Shown piece after piece: positions 51,180 to 61,235 of a stretch of DNA of 64,000 nt. The notes below the pieces were generated by a model. It had not been told where the DNA came from, did not search any database, and saw only the letters and a list, made by a program, of their open reading frames with translations. Each line of letters starts with the position of its first letter. Positions within the stretch are counted from its first letter, which is position 1. The position numbers were made by a program, and so were the translations under genes. Origin of the DNA: Paraburkholderia ginsengiterrae (GTDB taxonomy: Bacteria; Pseudomonadota; Gammaproteobacteria; Burkholderiales; Burkholderiaceae); NCBI RefSeq assembly GCF_001645125.1, contig NZ_LXKA01000220.1, positions 43,881 to 107,880 on the forward strand. Reading direction: 5' to 3'.

Positions 51180-54100
51180 ATGTGGATCGTCAGGATCGCA
51201 CTCAGAAGACCTTATACCTTTATCGTCCTCGCGCTACTGCTCGGCATAATCGGGCCGCTCACCGTGCTGCGTACGCCGACGGATATCTTTCCCAATATCA
51301 ACATTCCGGTCGTCAGCGTCATCTGGAACTATAGCGGCCTGCCACCGAACGAGATGGGCAACCGGATCACCGGCAACTTCGAGCGGTTCACGCTCATCAC
51401 GGTCAACAATATCGAGCATATCGAATCGCAGTCGCTCTCGGGTGTTGCGGTTATCAAGTACTTTTTTCGTCCCGGCACGAACATCGATCTGCCGGTGAGT
51501 CAGTTGACGGCGGGTGCACAAACGTGGCTAAAGCAATTGCCGCCAGGCATCACGCCGCCGCTTATCGTCTCCTATAACGCCTCCAGCGTCCCCATCATCC
51601 AGCTGGCGCTTTCCAGTAAGACGATTCCGGAGCAGGGTCTCTTCGACCTCGCCAACAATTTCGTCAGAACTCAGCTCGTTGGCGTTGCGGGCGCATCCAT
51701 TCCGTATCCGTACGGGGGGCGTGTACGTCAGGTGCAAGTCGATCTCGACCAGCAGCAGCTGCAGGCGCGCGGCGTTTCGGCCGACGACGTGGTCAACGCG
51801 ATCAATGCGCAGAACCTGATCATTCCGGCGGGCACGCAAAAGGTAGGAGAGTTCGAGTACAACATCAAACTGAACGGCAGTCCGGTTGCTGTTCAGGACC
51901 TCAACGACCTGCCGATCAAAACGGTCAACGGCACGCTCGTCTACGTCCACGACGTGGCGCATGTGCGTGACGGCGCGGCACCGCAGACCAACATTGTCCG
52001 CGTCGATGGCCAACACGCGTCGCTGATGACGATCCAGAAGACAGGCACCGCCTCGACCCTCGATATCATCGGCCAGATCAAGGCGCTGCTGCCATCCGTG
52101 CGCAACGCGTCACCGTCCGCGCTCGACATTCAACCGATCGGCGATCAATCGGTATTCGTGAAGTCGGCCATCAGCGGCGTGGTCCGTGAAGGAGTGATAG
52201 CCGCCGCGTTGACCGCGCTCATGATCCTGCTCTTCCTTGGGAGCTGGCGCTCGACGCTCATCATCACCATTTCGATCCCGCTGTCGGTGCTCTGCTCGCT
52301 GATCGGGCTGTCGCTTCTCGGCGAGACGATCAACATCATGACGCTGGGGGGACTGGCGCTCGCCGTCGGCATTCTGGTCGACGATGCCACGGTCGCTATC
52401 GAAAGCATCAATGCCCATCTCGAGCGTGGCGCTGAAGTCGAGACGGCCATCCTCGCCGGCGCTCAGGAAATCGCCGTGCCGGCGCTGGTCGCTACGCTGT
52501 GTATATGCATAGTTTTTGCTCCGATGTTCTTCCTTTCCGGCGTCGCGCGCTTTCTCTTCGTGCCGCTGGCGGAGGCGATCGTCTTCGCCATGCTCGCGTC
52601 CTATGTGCTCTCCCGTACGCTGATCCCCACCCTCGCGAAGTACTGGCTGCGGATGCACGAGGGGCACGACGCGGAGCAAGACTCGCGCAATCCGTTCGTC
52701 AGACTGCAGGGTGCCTTCCAGCGTGGCTTCGAGGCACTGCGGCTGCGCTACCACCGGCTCCTGGTGCGCATGATTGCACGGCGTCGTTTCTTCATCCTGG
52801 TGTTTCTCGGCTGCATGCTGGCGTCTCTTGCGCTCATTCCGTGGCTCGGCAGCAACTTCTTTCCGTCGGTCGACAGCGGTCAGATCAAGCTACACCTGCG
52901 CGGCCACGCCGGGCTGCGGGTCGAGGAAACCGCGCGACTCACCGATGAGGTCGAGGCGACCGTTCGCAAGACCATTCCGGGGTCCGAAATATCTAGCGTC
53001 GTCGACAATATCGGCCTACCTGTGAGCGCCCTCAACCTCTCGTACAGCAACTCCGCGCCGACTACCGCTGCCGATGCAGACATTCTCATCACGCTGAAAG
53101 AGAAGCATCGTCCGACCTCGGAATATGTGCGTCAGTTGCGGGCATCGTTGCCGCAGGCGTATCCGGGCGTGAGCTTCGCTTTCCTGCCTGCCGACATCGT
53201 CAGCCAGATCCTGAACTTCGGCGCCCCGGCGCCTATCGATATCCAGGTCAGCGGATTCAACGTCGAGGCCAACGACGCGTTCGCGCAGCAACTGCTCTCG
53301 CAGGTGCGGCACGTGTCGGGCATTGCCGACGTGCGCATCCAACAGGACCTCGACTATCCGGAGTTCGACGTCAACGTCGACCGCAGCCGAGCGCAGGATG
53401 TGGGCCTGTCGCAGCGCGAGGTGGCCAACGACCTGCTGTTCACGCTGACTGGCAGCTTCCAGACCAACCCGACGTTCTGGCTCGATCCGAAAAACGGCGT
53501 CTCCTATCCGATCGTCACCCAGACGCCGCAGCCGCAGCTCGATTCCCTGGACGCGCTTCGCAACGTGCCGCTCACGGCCGCAGGCGGCCAGTCGAAAATC
53601 CTGGGGGCAGTGGGCACGATCACGCGCAGCGTGGGACCGGCTGTGGTCTCGCACTACAACGTGAAGCCGACGATCGACATCTACGCCGCCGTGCAGGACC
53701 GCGATCTCGGTGGGGTTGCGACCGACGTCAACAAGATCGTCGATGCGGCGAAAGCGAATCTGCCTCGCGGTTCGTCCATCGTGGTGCGCGGCCAGGTGCA
53801 AACGATGAAGACATCCTTCACGGGTCTCTACGGCGGTCTCGCTTTCGCGATCCTGCTCGTCTATCTGCTGATCGTCATCAATTTCCAGTCCTGGACCGAC
53901 GCCTTCATCATCGTCACGGCGCTGCCCGCCGCGCTGGCCGGCATCGTCTGGATGTTGTTCCTGACCCGCACGCCGCTCTCCGTGCCGGCGCTCACCGGCG
54001 CACTCATGAGCGTCGGCGTCGCGACCGCAAACAGCATCCTGGTGGTGAGCTTCGCCCGCGATCGTCTGCTTGAGGTGGGCGGCGACGCGTCGAAGGCAGC

Positions 54101-54374
54101 GACGGACGCCGGCTTCGCCCGCTTTCGTCCCGTGCTGATGACGGCACTCGCGATGGTCATCGGCATGGTGCCGATGGCGCTGGGCCTCGGCGACGGCGGC
54201 GAACAGAACGCGCCGCTCGGCCGCGCCGTCATCGGCGGACTTGCCTTCGCCACCGTCGCCACGCTGCTCCTCGTGCCCGCCGTGTTCAGCCTGATCCACG
54301 GCGGTGAGAAGAAGGCGCCGGCAGCCGGCCCCACGCAACAACCAGTATTGGATAGGGAGTTTGAACATGAGTAA
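51180..54374 (+). CDS. RND efflux pump inner-membrane permease
   Basis: Proton-driven exporter of 1064 aa with 12 membrane helices and two large periplasmic loops. TM1 begins RRPYTFIVLALLLGIIGPLT; the proton-relay Asp-Asp lies in TM4, LAVGILVDDATVAIES; the second half repeats the fold with LTGALMSVGVATANSILVVS. TTGGAG precedes the ATG. The stop overlaps the adaptor start (ATGAGTAA). In contrast to most such operons the pump gene comes first, then adaptor and outer-membrane channel. Substrates unknown; hydrophobic drugs or solvents are likely. Confidence 0.93.
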   Translation: MWIVRIALRRPYTFIVLALLLGIIGPLTVLRTPTDIFPNINIPVVSVIWNYSGLPPNEMGNRITGNFERFTLITVNNIEHIESQSLSGVAVIKYFFRPGTNIDLPVSQLTAGAQTWLKQLPPGITPPLIVSYNASSVPIIQLALSSKTIPEQGLFDLANNFVRTQLVGVAGASIPYPYGGRVRQVQVDLDQQQLQARGVSADDVVNAINAQNLIIPAGTQKVGEFEYNIKLNGSPVAVQDLNDLPIKTVNGTLVYVHDVAHVRDGAAPQTNIVRVDGQHASLMTIQKTGTASTLDIIGQIKALLPSVRNASPSALDIQPIGDQSVFVKSAISGVVREGVIAAALTALMILLFLGSWRSTLIITISIPLSVLCSLIGLSLLGETINIMTLGGLALAVGILVDDATVAIESINAHLERGAEVETAILAGAQEIAVPALVATLCICIVFAPMFFLSGVARFLFVPLAEAIVFAMLASYVLSRTLIPTLAKYWLRMHEGHDAEQDSRNPFVRLQGAFQRGFEALRLRYHRLLVRMIARRRFFILVFLGCMLASLALIPWLGSNFFPSVDSGQIKLHLRGHAGLRVEETARLTDEVEATVRKTIPGSEISSVVDNIGLPVSALNLSYSNSAPTTAADADILITLKEKHRPTSEYVRQLRASLPQAYPGVSFAFLPADIVSQILNFGAPAPIDIQVSGFNVEANDAFAQQLLSQVRHVSGIADVRIQQDLDYPEFDVNVDRSRAQDVGLSQREVANDLLFTLTGSFQTNPTFWLDPKNGVSYPIVTQTPQPQLDSLDALRNVPLTAAGGQSKILGAVGTITRSVGPAVVSHYNVKPTIDIYAAVQDRDLGGVATDVNKIVDAAKANLPRGSSIVVRGQVQTMKTSFTGLYGGLAFAILLVYLLIVINFQSWTDAFIIVTALPAALAGIVWMLFLTRTPLSVPALTGALMSVGVATANSILVVSFARDRLLEVGGDASKAATDAGFARFRPVLMTALAMVIGMVPMALGLGDGGEQNAPLGRAVIGGLAFATVATLLLVPAVFSLIHGGEKKAPAAGPTQQPVLDREFEHE

Positions 54375-55527
54375 AAATCAAACGCAGGGCCGCAAGCTGC
54401 TGCCGCTGTGCGGCGCGTTCCTCGTGATCGGCACGATCGCCTGGGGCATCTGGTCGCGCGACAGTGCCGAGGCGGCGCTCGTCAAGGTAACCGACGACGA
54501 GGCGCTGCCGACCGTCTCCGTGATCACGGCCGCCGCCGGCCCCGCCGACGAAGCGCTCGTGCTGCCCGGCACGGTGCAGGCCGAATCCGAGACGCCGATC
54601 TACGCGCGCACCAGCGGCTATGTGAAGCGTTGGTACACCGACATCGGTGCGCACGTGAAAGCCGGGACGCTCCTGGCCGAGATCGACTCGCCCGAAGTCG
54701 ATCAGCAGCTCCGCCAGGCCAAGGCTGACCTGGCAACGGCAAACGCGAACAACCTCATTGCGCAGCAAACGGCAAAACGCGTCCACGCGTTGCTGCCGAC
54801 GCAATCGGTCTCAGCCGAGCAGGATGATCAGGCCACCAGCGATGCCACAGCCAAAGCCGCACTCGTGGCCGCCGCGGAGGCGAACGTCGAGCGCCTGACT
54901 CAACTGGTCGGGTTTGAGCGGGTCGCGGCGCCCTATGACGGCGTCGTCACGGCGCGCGAAACCGACGTCGGCAACCTCATCAATGCCGGCAGCGGCAGCG
55001 GGCCGGAACTCTTCCGCGTTGCCGACACCAGCAAGCTCAGGATCTATGTCCAGGTGCCGCAGAGCTACGCGGCGCTCGTGAAGCCCGGCGTCACGGCTAC
55101 GCTGCAGTTCCCGGAATATCCGGGACGGACTTTCCCGGCGAGCTTCACGCGCTCCGCCGACGCAATCAATCCCGGAGCGCGGACCCTGCTCGTCGAGCTC
55201 GAAGCCGACAACGCGAGCGGTGAACTGTTTCCGGGCGGCTATACCGATGTCCACTTCAAGGTGCCGGTCGCGCAGCGCGGCGTGAACATTCCAGCCAACG
55301 CGCTGCTGTTTCGCGCCGAAGGTGTCCGCGTGGCGAGCCTCACTAGTAGTGGCCTCGTCACGCTGCATACGGTCACGCTAGGCCGCGACTTCGGTCCGAC
55401 AGTCGAAGTCACGACTGGGGTTGCGCCGGGCGAGAAGATCATTCTCAACCCGCCTGCTTCGCTCGCTGACGGCGAGCGCGTGAGGCAGCAGAGCGATCGC
55501 AATCCGGCGCCGGGAGGCCGGTCATGA
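54367..55527 (+). CDS. RND periplasmic adaptor (membrane fusion protein)
   Basis: Adaptor of 386 aa linking pump and outer-membrane channel. An N-terminal anchor, KLLPLCGAFLVIGTIAWGIW, has no lipobox. The lipoyl halves are ARTSGYVKRWYTDIGAHVKA and FERVAAPYDGVVTARETDVG, around an alpha-hairpin rich in Ala and Gln; the beta-barrel shows VKPGVTATLQFPEYPG. AGGGAG precedes the ATG, which overlaps the pump stop by eight bases. Four-base overlap with the next gene indicates one operon. Confidence 0.92.
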   Translation: MSKNQTQGRKLLPLCGAFLVIGTIAWGIWSRDSAEAALVKVTDDEALPTVSVITAAAGPADEALVLPGTVQAESETPIYARTSGYVKRWYTDIGAHVKAGTLLAEIDSPEVDQQLRQAKADLATANANNLIAQQTAKRVHALLPTQSVSAEQDDQATSDATAKAALVAAAEANVERLTQLVGFERVAAPYDGVVTARETDVGNLINAGSGSGPELFRVADTSKLRIYVQVPQSYAALVKPGVTATLQFPEYPGRTFPASFTRSADAINPGARTLLVELEADNASGELFPGGYTDVHFKVPVAQRGVNIPANALLFRAEGVRVASLTSSGLVTLHTVTLGRDFGPTVEVTTGVAPGEKIILNPPASLADGERVRQQSDRNPAPGGRS

Positions 55528-56957
55528 AGCGACTTCTGAAACGCAGCGTACCACTCGTCGCGTGCCTGCTCTGCGCCTGTGATTTCGCACCGATCTACGT
55601 GCCGCCCCCCATTGCAACGTCCACCGACTTCAAGGAGTCCGCGGACTGGACGCCGGCGACGCCAAGGGATTCGGTGCCACGCGGGCAATGGTGGCGGATC
55701 TTCCAGGACCCGACGCTCGACCGTCTGGAAGACCAGGTCAGCGCAGCGAACCAGAACCTGAAGGTTGCCGTCGCCCAGTACGACGAAGCACGCGCCGACG
55801 CAAGGACGGCGCAGGCCGATTATTACCCCTCGCTCAACGCGAGCGGGTCCGCATCGCACGAGGGCGTGTCGCGCGAGGTGGCGAATCCGTTGCCGAACCG
55901 ATCCTTCAAGAACTACAGCCTCGGACTCGACTTCGATTACGAAATCGACGTCTGGGGCCGCGTACGCAACCAGGCCAAGGCCGGCTTGGACCGGGAACAG
56001 GCCAGTGCCGCCGATCTCGCAACGGTGGATCTGAGCCTCCATGCCGAGCTCGCCAACGACTACTTCATCCTGCGCGGCGACGATGCGGAACAGGACGTGG
56101 TCGACCGGACGGTCGAAAACTATCGCAAAGCGCTGGAACTTACGCAGGCAAGGTTCAAGATCGGGTACGCGGCCAAACCGGATGTCTCCGCCGCCGAGGC
56201 GCAATTCGAAAGCGCCACGACGCAGGCCACCGAAATCCGCCTGAAGCGCACGAACCTCGAACACGCCATCGCGATCCTCACGGGACGGCCGCCGGCGGGC
56301 TTCGCGTTACCTGAAAACAAGCTCGATGCAGCGCCGCCGGAAATCGCGCCGGTACTGCCGGCCGCTCTGCTCGAGCGGCGTCCCGATGTCGCGGCGGCGG
56401 AACGCCGGGTCGCGGCCGCCAATGCGGACATCGGCGTCGCCAAGGCCGCCTATTACCCGGCCTTCAATCTGAACGCGCTTCTCGGTGTCGAGGCTGCAAT
56501 GCCGAACCACCTCTTCACGGCGCCTGCAGAAGCGTGGTCACTGGGCCCTTCGGCCGTCGTAAACCTCCTCGACGGCGGCAAGCGTCGCGCGCTCAATGAC
56601 CGCGCTCGTGCCTCCTATGAGGAGGCGGCGGCGCAATACCGCCAGACCGTGCTCGATGCGTACGGCGAGGTCGAGGACAGTCTCGCGTCGCTGCGCCTCC
56701 TCGCTCGCGAGGCCACCAGCCAGCAGGCCGCCGTGACCGCCGCCGCGGATTCTACGGCACAGGCGACGCATCTCTATTCGGGTGGGCTGGCCAACTACTA
56801 CAACGTCATCGAGGCGCAGAACATCGAGCTTGCCGCGCGACTGACGGAGGTCGACATCGAGACGCGCCGAATGGCCGCCGACGTCTCACTCGTCAAGGCG
56901 CTTGGCGGCGGCTGGCAGCGCAAGGACGGGCTGGCGCCCGCCACCGCTACCGACTAG
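55524..56957 (+). CDS. Outer-membrane efflux lipoprotein (NodT/OprM family)
   Basis: Trimeric channel subunit of 477 aa. A lipoprotein signal ends in LVACLLCAC with the lipidated Cys at residue 19. OprM-type features are WWRIFQDPTLDRLEDQVSAA, NQNLKVAVAQYDEARADART and in the second repeat LLERRPDVAAAERRVAAANA. It starts inside the adaptor stop region. It completes the tripartite pump. Confidence 0.92.
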   Translation: MKRLLKRSVPLVACLLCACDFAPIYVPPPIATSTDFKESADWTPATPRDSVPRGQWWRIFQDPTLDRLEDQVSAANQNLKVAVAQYDEARADARTAQADYYPSLNASGSASHEGVSREVANPLPNRSFKNYSLGLDFDYEIDVWGRVRNQAKAGLDREQASAADLATVDLSLHAELANDYFILRGDDAEQDVVDRTVENYRKALELTQARFKIGYAAKPDVSAAEAQFESATTQATEIRLKRTNLEHAIAILTGRPPAGFALPENKLDAAPPEIAPVLPAALLERRPDVAAAERRVAAANADIGVAKAAYYPAFNLNALLGVEAAMPNHLFTAPAEAWSLGPSAVVNLLDGGKRRALNDRARASYEEAAAQYRQTVLDAYGEVEDSLASLRLLAREATSQQAAVTAAADSTAQATHLYSGGLANYYNVIEAQNIELAARLTEVDIETRRMAADVSLVKALGGGWQRKDGLAPATATD

Positions 56958-57009
56958 GTTGCTTTGCTTCTTCGCCGAAACGATCCCTCTTTGAAGGCGG
57001 ACGCCGAGT

Positions 57010-58053
57010 ATGGATACCATCAGAAACATGAAAACCTTTGTCGCAGTGGTGGACACGGGCGGCTTTACGAAAGCGGCACATCAGCTGTCAACGACGCCGC
57101 CTGTGATATCGCGCTCGGTCACAGAGCTCGAAGGGCATCTGCGCACCCGGCTCCTGAACCGCACGACCCGTCGAGTTGCGCTAACCGAAGCTGGTCAACG
57201 GTATCTAGAGCGTTGCCGCGAGATTCTGGCATCCGTCGCCGCGGCCGAGGCGGAGGCTTCGGACGCCCACGCCATTCCGGCAGGGACAATCAGGATTCAT
57301 GCGACGCCGAGCATCGGCCAGAACTACGTCATACCTGCGATTGCCGCCTATCAGGCGCGCTATCCGGAAGTCACCGTTGACCTGACGTTGTCGCAGCACG
57401 TGCCAGACCTTCTGGAGGAAGGCTACGACGTGGCAATCCGGTTGTCGCCCGATGCGCTGCCGGATTCGAACTTCATTTCTCATCATCTGGGGGCTATCCG
57501 CACGGTCCTGTGCGCCGCTCCGCACTATCTGGAGGTCCATGGCATGCCTCGCACCGTAAAGGATCTAGCGAGCCATGCGTGTCTGCAACTGGCGTTGCCC
57601 ATGTTTGCGTCGGACCGATGGCTGCTCATGGGCCCGGACGGAGAACGCGAATTCCAGCTTCCCGCCAGCCGCTTCAAGGTGAATATGTCCGAGGCGATGG
57701 CGGCGGCATTGCACGAAGGCATGGGCATCGGAACCCTTCCGACGCTCGCCATCCGTTCCGCTTTGCGAGCGGGATCGCTGGTCAGGGTGCTGCCCGACTA
57801 TCATCTGCAGGAGCTCAATGTTTACGCGCTTTACGCTTCCCGACAATATCTCGATGCAAAGATCAGGACGTGGATTCAGTTCGCCCGAAAATGGATCACC
57901 TACGCGATACGCGCGGACGAATTGGTCATTGCAGGTACGCCGGGACACGACGTTGAACCGGGTCTGCCGCGAACCACAGCAAGCGTGCGGGATGGCGGCC
58001 CGGCGGACTTCGCACGGCCCGTTTCCACCATGCCGGTCTTGAACGCCAGGTAA
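57010..58053 (+). CDS. LysR-family regulator
   Basis: Transcription factor of 347 aa. The winged helix at residues 3-60 (FVAVVDTGGFTKAAHQLSTT, PPVISRSVTELEGHLRTRLL) is followed by a periplasmic-binding-like effector domain with DLLEEGYDVAIRLSPDALPD, typical of the CrgA subgroup. The last 40 residues after the domain are unusually long and low-complexity. It lies 52 bp downstream of the efflux operon on the same strand and may regulate it. Effector unknown. Confidence 0.9.
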   Translation: MDTIRNMKTFVAVVDTGGFTKAAHQLSTTPPVISRSVTELEGHLRTRLLNRTTRRVALTEAGQRYLERCREILASVAAAEAEASDAHAIPAGTIRIHATPSIGQNYVIPAIAAYQARYPEVTVDLTLSQHVPDLLEEGYDVAIRLSPDALPDSNFISHHLGAIRTVLCAAPHYLEVHGMPRTVKDLASHACLQLALPMFASDRWLLMGPDGEREFQLPASRFKVNMSEAMAAALHEGMGIGTLPTLAIRSALRAGSLVRVLPDYHLQELNVYALYASRQYLDAKIRTWIQFARKWITYAIRADELVIAGTPGHDVEPGLPRTTASVRDGGPADFARPVSTMPVLNAR

Positions 58054-58096
58054 CATGTGTTACGAGCGGCCGCCACTCGCCACCTCTACCTTCCGG

Positions 58097-58813
58097 CTAT
58101 GTCGTCGCTCCCCCGAGCACCATGAGATGCATCTCACGCCGTTCGACAAAACCCAGCGTCCGATAGAGCGCGATAGCGGCGTGGTTCAGTTTGAACACGT
58201 GCAGAAAGGGTGTTTCGGCTCGCGCGCGGATAGCCGCAATCAGCAGCCTCATCAGGCCGGCCGCATGACCTTGCCCTCGAAAAGCGGCATCCACACAGAC
58301 GGCACTGATTTCGGTATATCCGTCGAGCCTCATGCGCTCACCCGCCATTGCGGCCAGCTTGCCCTGTCTGCGCACGCCGAGATAGTCGCCGAGTTCGATG
58401 GTGCGTGGGCCAAACGGCCCAGGCTGCGTCGCAGTGGTCAGGGCGAGCATCTCCGGCACATCACGCTCGGCGAGCCTGACGTGCTCGAAGGCACTCGTTG
58501 GGTCGAGCTTGCCTTGCCAGATCATCTGCAGCAGCGTCGTATGCGTGATGACGGAGAACCCGGCCGGAGGCAGGACCTCGCCCGGGGTAACCAAAGCAAC
58601 CGGACCGTGCGCCTCGATCAATCTACGCAAGGCTTCGAAGGATGCCGGACTGGCATCGGCCATGGCAGCAAAGCGCGCAATGGCGGTCGGAAACCGCAGT
58701 GCTCGATCGTCCCCGAATGCAAAGCGGCGCTGCTTGCTGGTGAGCGCGTTCCATACGACGTCGTCGAGCGGGTGCGCGATACCGGTATCGTTCCTTGCTG
58801 CAGCCTCAGACAT
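58097..58813 (-). CDS. GNAT-family N-acetyltransferase
   Basis: Acetyltransferase of 238 aa. The acetyl-CoA site is EISAVCVDAAFRGQGHAAGL with the R-G-Q-G-H motif, and the C-terminal NHAAIALYRTLGFVERREMH closes the fold. The first 100 residues form an extra region (VVWNALTSKQRRFAFGDDRA) seen in a GNAT subgroup with an N-terminal half-domain. GAGGAG precedes the ATG. Convergent with the LysR gene and divergent from the GlxA-type regulator. Substrate unknown. Confidence 0.88.
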   Translation of the reverse strand: MSEAAARNDTGIAHPLDDVVWNALTSKQRRFAFGDDRALRFPTAIARFAAMADASPASFEALRRLIEAHGPVALVTPGEVLPPAGFSVITHTTLLQMIWQGKLDPTSAFEHVRLAERDVPEMLALTTATQPGPFGPRTIELGDYLGVRRQGKLAAMAGERMRLDGYTEISAVCVDAAFRGQGHAAGLMRLLIAAIRARAETPFLHVFKLNHAAIALYRTLGFVERREMHLMVLGGATT

Positions 58814-58911
58814 TCATTGCTCCTCGATTGAAGGTTTTCTGTCTCGCAGAATAGACTTAAACCGGCCGGGGAAATAGCATCTCAAATGACATTATTCGAG
58901 GCGTTTACGCC

Positions 58912-59874
58912 ATGCGTATCTTCGTTTTTCCCCTGGATGGCGTGTTCGATACGGGCATGGCCGTGGTACTCGACGCCATGAGGATCGCGAACGGGCTGGC
59001 AGCGGTTGCGCGTCCCGGCGAACCACGCCCGTTCGACGTCGAGTTGGTCGGCCTCCGAACCCGAATCAGGACGGCGCTCGGCATGAGCGTTCCTACGAAA
59101 AAGGCGCACAGCATGCCGCTGCCGGACTGGATCGTGGTGCCCGCGATCAGTGCCGGAACACCTGATACGTTGGTGCAATGTCTCGAACGTCCGGCCGTAC
59201 GGGATGCCGGCACACAGTTGCGTCGTTGGCAAGGACAAGGTGCCCGAATCGCCGCCGCTTGCATAGGGACCTTCGTCCTCGCCGAATCGGGCCTGCTCGA
59301 CGGGCAGGAGGCGACCACGACATGGTGGCTCAGCCCGCTATTCCGAAGCCGCTACCCTGAGGTTCGCCTCGACCAGGACCGCATGCTCGTCCCTTCGGGG
59401 CCGTTCGTGACCGCTGGCGCGGCGATGGGGCATCTGGATCTCGCTCTCTGGCTGATTCGGCAAGCGAGCCCGGAATTAGCCACGCTCGTGGCGCGGTACA
59501 TGTTGGTCGACGGACGGGTATCCCAGGCGCCCTATATCATCCCCGATCACCTAGCACATAGTGATCCTCTCATCGAGCGATTCGAGCGATGGACACGCGC
59601 GAATCTGGCGAGGGGATTCTCGCTGCAAGGGGCTGCGCATGACCTCGCAACGAGCCCGAGGACACTGCAAAGGCGCGCCGAAGCCGTGCTCGGCAAATCC
59701 CCCTTGTCCTACTTTCAGGATCGGCGGGTCGAGCGTGCCAGACACCTTATCGAGACAAGCTCGATGGATCTGGATGCAATTGCCGCAGAAGTCGGCTATG
59801 CAGACGGCGCAACTCTGCGAACGCTGCTTCGCCGGAGACTGGGTCGAGGAGTGCGCGAGCTCCGATCAAACTGA
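58912..59874 (+). CDS. GlxA-type AraC regulator (DJ-1/PfpI-like sensor)
   Basis: Regulator of 320 aa. The N-terminal domain, RIFVFPLDGVFDTGMAVVLD, is of the DJ-1/PfpI type with Cys117 at the nucleophile-elbow position in ARIAAACIGTFVLAESGLL. The C-terminal 95 residues carry AraC helix-turn-helix motifs, FSLQGAAHDLATSPRTLQRR and MDLDAIAAEVGYADGATLRT. Members regulate carnitine, arginine or glycine-betaine catabolism; here the target is unclear. The nearest downstream gene is the secreted SnoaL-like protein. Confidence 0.9.
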   Translation: MRIFVFPLDGVFDTGMAVVLDAMRIANGLAAVARPGEPRPFDVELVGLRTRIRTALGMSVPTKKAHSMPLPDWIVVPAISAGTPDTLVQCLERPAVRDAGTQLRRWQGQGARIAAACIGTFVLAESGLLDGQEATTTWWLSPLFRSRYPEVRLDQDRMLVPSGPFVTAGAAMGHLDLALWLIRQASPELATLVARYMLVDGRVSQAPYIIPDHLAHSDPLIERFERWTRANLARGFSLQGAAHDLATSPRTLQRRAEAVLGKSPLSYFQDRRVERARHLIETSSMDLDAIAAEVGYADGATLRTLLRRRLGRGVRELRSN

Positions 59875-60489
59875 GCGGGACGAACCCGAACGCGCATGGA
59901 TGACTGTGATACCTCGGAAGCTGTCCTTCGTACCGCAACGGCTCGAACGGCGGCACAGGGTCGGGAGTACGCATCCAACTGCGGTGAAGCTGACGCTCGC
60001 ATCTGCCGAAGTGCGAATGTCGGGATAGTAATCTACCGCCACCTGACCGACGCCGATACCTGAACGTCGACGATGGCCGATCGATGGGCAGATGCTCCCC
60101 TCTCCTCATGCTTCAATTCCTCATCGAGAAGCTTTTGCCGTGACAATGCGGCTTATCACGGCAACGGCGCCGTCTGGAATGGGCAACTGGGTCCCCGTTA
60201 CCCAGGGGTTCGGCTCCATGTCTGTAACCACCTACCCGACAGCCCCATTAAGGGCATGACCGAGACAGAAAAATAATATTCGCGGCTAACCCGAGCCCCC
60301 GTGGGTTCAGCGGTCGAGGCCCTAACTGAAGGGCCGAAAACATCGGACTTAGCACCTACATCGAGCGATCGCGAAAGTTTCAGCCGCGCGGAAGCGTCGA
60401 TGCACCGGCAAGATCCGTCTCGTCGTCGCCACCTGCAAATGCTAAAGTCCTTGCAGCCGCCGACTTTCAACGAAAAGAAGGGGACCGTC
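59875..60489. other. 615 bp with one REP-like hairpin
   Basis: No gene is supported, although the SnoaL-like frame is open back to 60301. It contains the hairpin at 60135-60164. Confidence 0.45.
60135..60164. repeat. REP-like hairpin, copy 2
   Basis: TTGCCGTGACAA-TGCGGC-TTATCACGGCAA pairs at 11 of 12 positions around a 6-base loop. The right arm TTATCACGGC is identical to that at 37232-37241. Confidence 0.55.
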
Positions 60490-60993
60490 ATGCCAAACAG
60501 AATCTCCCTGCTCCAGCGCGCGGCAGCCGCCGCTGCTTTCTTTGTGCTGATCGCGAGCCATGTGGCCCGAGCAGAAGATAGCGTCGCACCGGTTCATCCG
60601 GCCGTTCGCGATATTGCCCAGGAAGAGCGCAACCGCGCGTTAGTCGTGAACTTCTACGATGCGGTGTTCAACCGGCACGATCTCAGGACTGCTAGCACCG
60701 TGCTCGCACCGAATTACATTCAGCACAATCCGCATGTGCCCACCGGGTCCGCGCCGTTCATCAGCTTCTTTACCGAATACTTCAAGCATGCCCCCGATGC
60801 CCGTTCGGCCATCGTGCGCAGTGCGACCGACGGCGATCTCGTCTTTCTGCATGTTCACTCGACCAGCAACCCGCAAGACCGCGGCAACGCCATCGTGGAT
60901 ATCTTCCGCGTCGAGCACGGCAAGATCGCCGAGCACTGGGATGTGATTCAACCCGTGCCCGAGCAGTCGGCCAACGACAATACGATGTTCTAG
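60490..60993 (+). CDS. Secreted SnoaL-like protein
   Basis: Cone-fold protein of 167 aa with a signal peptide (LLQRAAAAAAFFVLIASHVA, cleavage near ARA-ED at residue 27). SnoaL traits are NRALVVNFYDAVFNRHDLRT, VLAPNYIQHNPHVPTG and GNAIVDIFRVEHGKIAEHWD. The IQHNP motif and AEHWDV ending are typical of the subgroup with predicted enzyme activity. AAGGGG precedes the ATG at 60490. Substrate unknown. Confidence 0.87.
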   Translation: MPNRISLLQRAAAAAAFFVLIASHVARAEDSVAPVHPAVRDIAQEERNRALVVNFYDAVFNRHDLRTASTVLAPNYIQHNPHVPTGSAPFISFFTEYFKHAPDARSAIVRSATDGDLVFLHVHSTSNPQDRGNAIVDIFRVEHGKIAEHWDVIQPVPEQSANDNTMF

Positions 60994-61235
60994 TCGATCC
61001 GGCGAAACACGCTGTCTGCCGCGGGTCTTGCCTCGCGACAGACAGCGCGCCGCAGTTCAATCGCGGCTGCCGACCACGACCTGAAAGTGGACCTGCAGCC
61101 GGTGGCCCTCCATGGCTGATTTCAATATCGTGCCCTTCCTTGTCCCGACCGTCGCCCTCACGGGCAAAGTGCGCGACGCATGACGCGCACGCACCCGCTT
61201 CGAAGAGGACGAGCGCGACCCAGGCGCACTCAACC

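Noticed and set aside
53016-54368. Minus-strand frame of 450 codons
   Set aside because: Antisense to the RND pump; Arg/His/Asp-rich shadow typical of GC-rich coding DNA.
55239-56264. Minus-strand frame of 341 codons
   Set aside because: Antisense to the adaptor and channel genes; no motif.
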